Source: SZUA-430 sp964646885 (GTDB lineage: Bacteria; Pseudomonadota; Alphaproteobacteria; Micropepsales; Micropepsaceae). Taken from it: a stretch of DNA of 17,444 nucleotides. Where the stretch lies: contig CAZYFM010000071.1 in NCBI GenBank assembly GCA_964646885.1, positions 1-17,444 of the forward strand, given 5' to 3'. The position numbers and the translations under genes were made by a program. The notes under the pieces were generated by a model. It worked only from the letters and a program-made list of their open reading frames with translations, ran no database searches and had not been told where the DNA came from. Every line of letters starts with the position of its first letter. The stretch's first letter is position 1. Positions 14,463-17,444 of the stretch are shown piece after piece.

Positions 14463-15149
14463 ATGAACCGATTTGCCATTCTCGCCATCGTGCTCGCGGC
14501 CGTGGCGCTTTTTGTTGTCTGGATCGCGGGGTCTGCACTGCAAATGCCGGAGTCGCACGAGGGCTCGGCGCGACTGGTCTACAGCATCCTGATGGCCGTC
14601 ATGCTCATCACGTCCCTCGTCCTCGGCTGGCGCGGCACGTTTGGCGAGGCGATGAAGTCTGCCCTGTTCTGGTTTGCCGCCTTCGTCGCGCTGATCCTCG
14701 CCTATTCCTACCGCAATGACCTGAAGCCTCTTGCCGACCGTGTGTCGGGAGAGCTCAATCCCGCCGCGCCGGTATCGCGCGTTGCCGGCGAAGTCGTGCT
14801 GCGGCGGGCGAATGACGGGCACTTCTATGCCGACGTGTCGGTGAACGGGACGGACATGCGCATGCTGGCGGACACGGGAGCAAGCGTCATCGCGCTGAGC
14901 GTGGCCGATGCCGAGAATGCCGGCATCGACGTCGACCAGCTCAATTTCGACATGCGGCTTTCGACGGCGAATGGCATGGCGTCGGCGGCGCGTGTACGGC
15001 TCGACGAGGTCCGCATCGGCAACATCGTCAGGCAGGACGTAACGGCCGTGGTGTCGCGCGGGCTCTCGCAGTCCCTGCTCGGCATGAATTTCTTCAGTTC
15101 GCTCTCGAAGTTCCAGATCGAGAACGACGAATTGCTGCTGCGCGACTGA
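14463..15149 (+). CDS. Membrane-anchored retropepsin-like aspartic protease (TIGR02281 type)
   Basis: This 228-residue protein has three predicted membrane helices (about 3-23, 37-56 and 64-82) followed by a single retropepsin-like domain. The active site is MLADTGASVIALS (Asp137), followed by a flap-like LSTANGMASAARVRLDEVRIG and the conserved QSLLGMNFFSSLSKFQIENDELLL ending. Single-domain clan AA proteases work as dimers. With the helices arranged as drawn, the protease domain would be periplasmic if the N-terminus is cytoplasmic and three spans are real. The substrate and role of this widespread alphaproteobacterial group are not established to my knowledge. Its stop is one base from the phnN start, so the two are co-transcribed, probably with the mutase further down. 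The promoter should lie in the AT-rich gap shared with cobA, but no good plus-strand -35/-10 pair was seen. Confidence 0.87.
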   Translation: MNRFAILAIVLAAVALFVVWIAGSALQMPESHEGSARLVYSILMAVMLITSLVLGWRGTFGEAMKSALFWFAAFVALILAYSYRNDLKPLADRVSGELNPAAPVSRVAGEVVLRRANDGHFYADVSVNGTDMRMLADTGASVIALSVADAENAGIDVDQLNFDMRLSTANGMASAARVRLDEVRIGNIVRQDVTAVVSRGLSQSLLGMNFFSSLSKFQIENDELLLRD

Positions 15150-15150
15150 G

Positions 15151-15696
15151 ATGCCAGGCAATCGACGCAAGCCGCGCGGAACGCTCTTCCTTGTTGCAGG
15201 CCCCTCGGGCGCCGGCAAGGACACGCTCATTGCAGAGGCGCGCAAGCGCCTGTCGGAGAGTTACGTCTTCCCGCGCCGCGTCATCACGCGACCGACACGC
15301 GCCGACACCGAACTGCATGCCTACGAGACGGAAGCGACCTTCCGGAAGTCGCGGGCGGAGGGACAGTTTGCGCTGAGCTGGGAGGCCCATGGGCTGCTTT
15401 ACGGGGTGCCGCGCACGATCGAGGAGGACCTCGCGTCCGGGCGGCATGTCATCGTCAACGTGTCCCGGGAAGTGGTCGCTGTGGCGCGGAAGACCTACAA
15501 CCCGTCGCGGACCATTCTTGTGACCGCCTCGCGGGAGGTGCTCGAGCGGCGCCTGGCCGTGCGCGGGCGGGAGGCCCCGGGCGACATCGCGCTGCGCCTC
15601 GAGCGGCAGATGGACATACCCGCGGATGCCGTCATCCTGAATGACGGGAGCCTCGGGACCGCGCTCGACGAATTCCTTTCCGCCCTCACCAGTTGA
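15151..15696 (+). CDS. phnN: Ribose 1,5-bisphosphate phosphokinase PhnN
   Basis: PhnN phosphorylates ribose 1,5-bisphosphate to phosphoribosyl pyrophosphate, the last step of phosphonate C-P lyase use and a side route to PRPP. The 181 residues form a guanylate-kinase-like P-loop protein: LFLVAGPSGAGKDTLI (12-27) with the P-loop at 17-24, then the PhnN-typical PRRVITRPTR (41-50) and FALSWEAHGLLYGVP. The C-terminal half has SREVLERRLAVRGRE and the ending ILNDGSLGTALDEFLSAL. True guanylate kinases differ at the substrate loop. It begins one base after the protease stop and ends 50 bases before the mutase. There are no other phn genes in the window; its operon partners are not phosphonate genes, so the product may serve general PRPP supply here. 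Confidence 0.9.
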   Translation: MPGNRRKPRGTLFLVAGPSGAGKDTLIAEARKRLSESYVFPRRVITRPTRADTELHAYETEATFRKSRAEGQFALSWEAHGLLYGVPRTIEEDLASGRHVIVNVSREVVAVARKTYNPSRTILVTASREVLERRLAVRGREAPGDIALRLERQMDIPADAVILNDGSLGTALDEFLSALTS

Positions 15697-15746
15697 AATC
15701 AGGCCCGCCACGCCCTAAACGCAGGGCTCCCGGCGAGAGACACTTC

Positions 15747-17234
15747 ATGCGCACCGACATCAAGCCCAATACCCTGGCCTTCGAAACCGAGGCCCTGATC
15801 TCGCCCTTCGGGTTCCGGGAGTATGACGCGCGCTGGCTTTATCCGCGCGAGATCAACCTCAACGGCATGCGGGTGCTGGGCCTGAGCCTCGCCACGCTGT
15901 TCCATGACCTTGGCGTGAGACCGCGCGTCGTCGTCGGGCATGACTATCGATCCTATTCGATGAGCGTGAAACACGCGGTCGCGCTCGGCCTCGTGCAGGG
16001 CGGTGCGGAGGTGCTCGACATCGGCCTGTCCGTCTCGCCGATGGCCTATTACGCACAGTTCGCCCTCGACGCGCCCTGCGTGGCGATGGTGACGGCGAGC
16101 CACAACGAGAATGGCTGGACGGGCGTGAAGATGGGCGCTGCGCGGCCGCTGACCTTCGGGCCGGACGAGATGAGCGCGCTGAAGGCGATCGCGCTTGAGG
16201 GCCGCGGACAGGCGAGGTCCGGTGGCAGCTACACGCCGGTCGACGGTATCCGCGAGAAGTATCTCGATGACGTGACGGCGGGCAAGAAACTGTCGCGGCC
16301 GATCCGCGTCGTGGCGGCGTGCGGGAACGGCACGGCGGGCGTGTTCGCGCCGGACGCGTTGCGGCGCATCGGGGCGGAGGTCATCCCGATGGATGCCGAA
16401 CTCAACCACGACTTCCCGAACTACAATCCCACCCACGAAGACCTGAAGATGCTGCATGCGCTTTCGGATGCGGTGAAGAAGAACCGGGCCGATGTGGGCC
16501 TGGCCTTTGACGGGGACGGCGACCGCTGCGGCGTCGTCGACGATACGGGGCGCGAGATCTTTGCCGACAAGATCGGCGTGCTGATCGCGCGCGATATCTC
16601 GGCGCGACAGCCCGGATCGCGCTTCGTCGTCGACGTGAAGTCGACGGGACTGTTCCTGACGGATCCGCAGCTGCTGAAGCATGGCGCGACGACCGACTAT
16701 TGGAAGACGGGGCACTCCTACATCAAGCGCCGCGCGCATGAGCTGAAGGCGCAGGCCGGCTTCGAGAAGAGCGGCCACTTCTTCTTCAATGCGCCGGTCG
16801 GACGCGGCTACGACGACGGCATTGTCGCGGCGATTGCCACGCTGCAAATGATGGACCGGGCGGGCAGCGTTCCCATCTCGGCGCTCTATGACGGCCTGCC
16901 CAAGACCTATGGCTCGCCCACCATGGCGCCGCATTGCGCCGATGACCGCAAGTACGGCGTGGTCGACGAGATCACGGCGGCCTACAAGGCGGCGGCCGCC
17001 GCCGGCGAACGCATCATGGGACTTGCGATCCGCGACGTCGTGACGGTCAACGGCGTGCGCGTCACGCTGGAGGACGGGACGTGGGGCCTCGTGCGGGCCT
17101 CATCGAACAAGCCCAGCCTCGTCGTCGTGGTCGAGAGCCCGGTGTCCGAGGAGCGCATGCGCGGCATGTTCGCGGAGATCGACCGGCGCCTGTCAGCCAA
17201 TCCCCATGTCGGGGCGTACGACCAGAAGCTCTGA
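15747..17234 (+). CDS. Phosphomannomutase/phosphoglucomutase (alpha-D-phosphohexomutase)
   Basis: This enzyme interconverts hexose 1- and 6-phosphates, supplying precursors for nucleotide sugars, exopolysaccharide and LPS. The 495 residues are close to the family norm (about 460-500). Family motifs in order are the phosphoserine loop MVTASHNENGWTG (Ser118), the metal loop AFDGDGDRCG (Asp255, Asp257, Asp259), the sugar-specificity loop GFEKSGHFFF (338-347, where Lys replaces the usual Met of GEMSGH) and the phosphate-binding RASSNKPSL (450-458). The start at 15747 follows a weak GAGA; a longer frame from 15693 adds a Pro/Arg-rich, unlikely N-terminus. Whether mannose, glucose or both are used cannot be judged from sequence. 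It may be read with the protease and phnN. Downstream is a GC-rich tail and then the inverted repeat element. Confidence 0.93.
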   Translation: MRTDIKPNTLAFETEALISPFGFREYDARWLYPREINLNGMRVLGLSLATLFHDLGVRPRVVVGHDYRSYSMSVKHAVALGLVQGGAEVLDIGLSVSPMAYYAQFALDAPCVAMVTASHNENGWTGVKMGAARPLTFGPDEMSALKAIALEGRGQARSGGSYTPVDGIREKYLDDVTAGKKLSRPIRVVAACGNGTAGVFAPDALRRIGAEVIPMDAELNHDFPNYNPTHEDLKMLHALSDAVKKNRADVGLAFDGDGDRCGVVDDTGREIFADKIGVLIARDISARQPGSRFVVDVKSTGLFLTDPQLLKHGATTDYWKTGHSYIKRRAHELKAQAGFEKSGHFFFNAPVGRGYDDGIVAAIATLQMMDRAGSVPISALYDGLPKTYGSPTMAPHCADDRKYGVVDEITAAYKAAAAAGERIMGLAIRDVVTVNGVRVTLEDGTWGLVRASSNKPSLVVVVESPVSEERMRGMFAEIDRRLSANPHVGAYDQKL

Positions 17235-17251
17235 GGTCAGCGATACATCGT

Positions 17252-17269
17252 GGGGCCCGGGGCCGCCCC
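17252..17269 (+). terminator. Weak GC-rich hairpin after the mutase gene
   Basis: GGGGC (17252-17256) and GCCCC (17265-17269) with an 8-base loop, 17 bases past the stop codon. No T-run follows (TCCTCCC), so it is at best an inefficient terminator. Confidence 0.25.
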
Positions 17270-17281
17270 TCCTCCCATCCT

Positions 17282-17444
17282 CGTCATGGCCGTGTCGCGC
17301 GGCAGCGCGTACCGGCCACCCAGAAAATCCTGAGCGCCTGTCGTAGAGCGCGCAGCTTATCCGGTTGGCCTCAGGGCGTGCTTCATCACGTTTGGAGAGA
17401 TTCTGGGTGGCCGGTACGCGCTGCCGCGCGACACGGCCATGACG
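17282..17444. repeat. 44-bp perfect inverted repeat pair (REP/BIME- or MITE-like), reaching window edge
   Basis: The arm at 17282-17325 is the exact reverse complement of 17401-17444, with 75 bases between them. Each arm is itself a nested hairpin: in the left arm GGCCG (17288-17292) pairs with CGGCC (17313-17317), and CGCGC (17296-17300) pairs with GCGCG (17305-17309). The outer end begins CGTCATGGCC, a start commonly seen in alphaproteobacterial intergenic palindromes. The core also has CCTGAG/CTCAGG (17329-17334, 17370-17375). There is no reading frame of interest in it. The right arm ends exactly at the window end, so the full repeat may be longer. It may be two inverted REP units or the terminal repeats of a small non-autonomous element; a transcribed copy would fold into a very stable structure. 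Confidence 0.85.

Noticed and set aside
15699..16934. Long minus-strand open frame (411 codons) opposite the hexose-phosphate mutase
   Set aside because: Shadow of the strongly supported mutase; composition is Arg/His/Val-rich and no motif is recognisable.
1..17444. Defence, phage, CRISPR, tRNA or transposon content
   Set aside because: No such gene, array or RNA fold was seen; every long stretch is covered by conserved metabolic, motility or transport genes.

Overview
The window is GC-rich (roughly 60-65%), densely packed, chromosomal-looking DNA, most likely from an alphaproteobacterium of the Rhizobiales/Hyphomonadaceae/Parvibaculum sort. The evidence is an LdtR-type MarR regulator, an alphaproteobacterial HemB with an Asp-type metal site, a stand-alone motB, a Bpt-type aminoacyl-tRNA protein transferase, a TIGR02281-type membrane aspartic protease, and a palindromic 'cgtcatggcc' repeat of the kind common in alphaproteobacterial intergenic DNA. 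The species is not identifiable by eye. I see no transposase, integrase, phage gene, CRISPR array, tRNA or rRNA.

Layout. 1-549 (-): the N-terminal part of a PPK2 polyphosphate kinase, running off the left edge. 733-1248 (-): an LdtR-like MarR regulator followed by a clear intrinsic terminator. 1353-4879 (-): a valine-degradation operon of four tightly spaced genes: isobutyryl-CoA dehydrogenase, an unrecognised four-helix membrane protein, 3-hydroxyisobutyryl-CoA hydrolase and 3-hydroxyisobutyrate dehydrogenase. 4950-5957 (+): hemB, divergent from that operon. 5946-6803 (-): a second beta-hydroxyacid dehydrogenase, whose end overlaps that of hemB. 6860-9283 (+): a membrane-anchored penicillin-acylase-family Ntn hydrolase. 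9293-9778 (-): a flavin reductase. 9925-10809 (+): motB. 10917-11675 (+): the aminoacyl-tRNA protein transferase. 11721-13497 (+): an MFS transporter followed at 1 nt by a membrane-anchored beta-rich protein. 13498-14364 (-): cobA-type SUMT. 14463-17234 (+): a membrane aspartic protease, phnN (ribose 1,5-bisphosphokinase) and a phosphomannomutase/phosphoglucomutase. 17282-17444: a 44-bp perfect inverted repeat pair.

How genes work together. The clearest unit is the valine operon: three of its four products act in one pathway (isobutyryl-CoA to methacrylyl-CoA; 3-hydroxyisobutyryl-CoA to 3-hydroxyisobutyrate to methylmalonate semialdehyde). The separate methacrylyl-CoA hydratase and mmsA are not in the window. 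HemB and SUMT both belong to tetrapyrrole synthesis but are far apart and not co-transcribed. Most other genes are ordinary housekeeping or accessory genes.

No previously undescribed multi-gene system is obvious. The parts most worth a second look are the unknown membrane protein translationally interlocked with the valine operon, the transporter-linked beta-rich protein, the candidate leaderless promoter of cobA, and the palindromic repeat at the right edge. No gene-free stretch exceeds 300 bases; the longest are 17235-17444 (described as a repeat) and 550-732 (holding a terminator).
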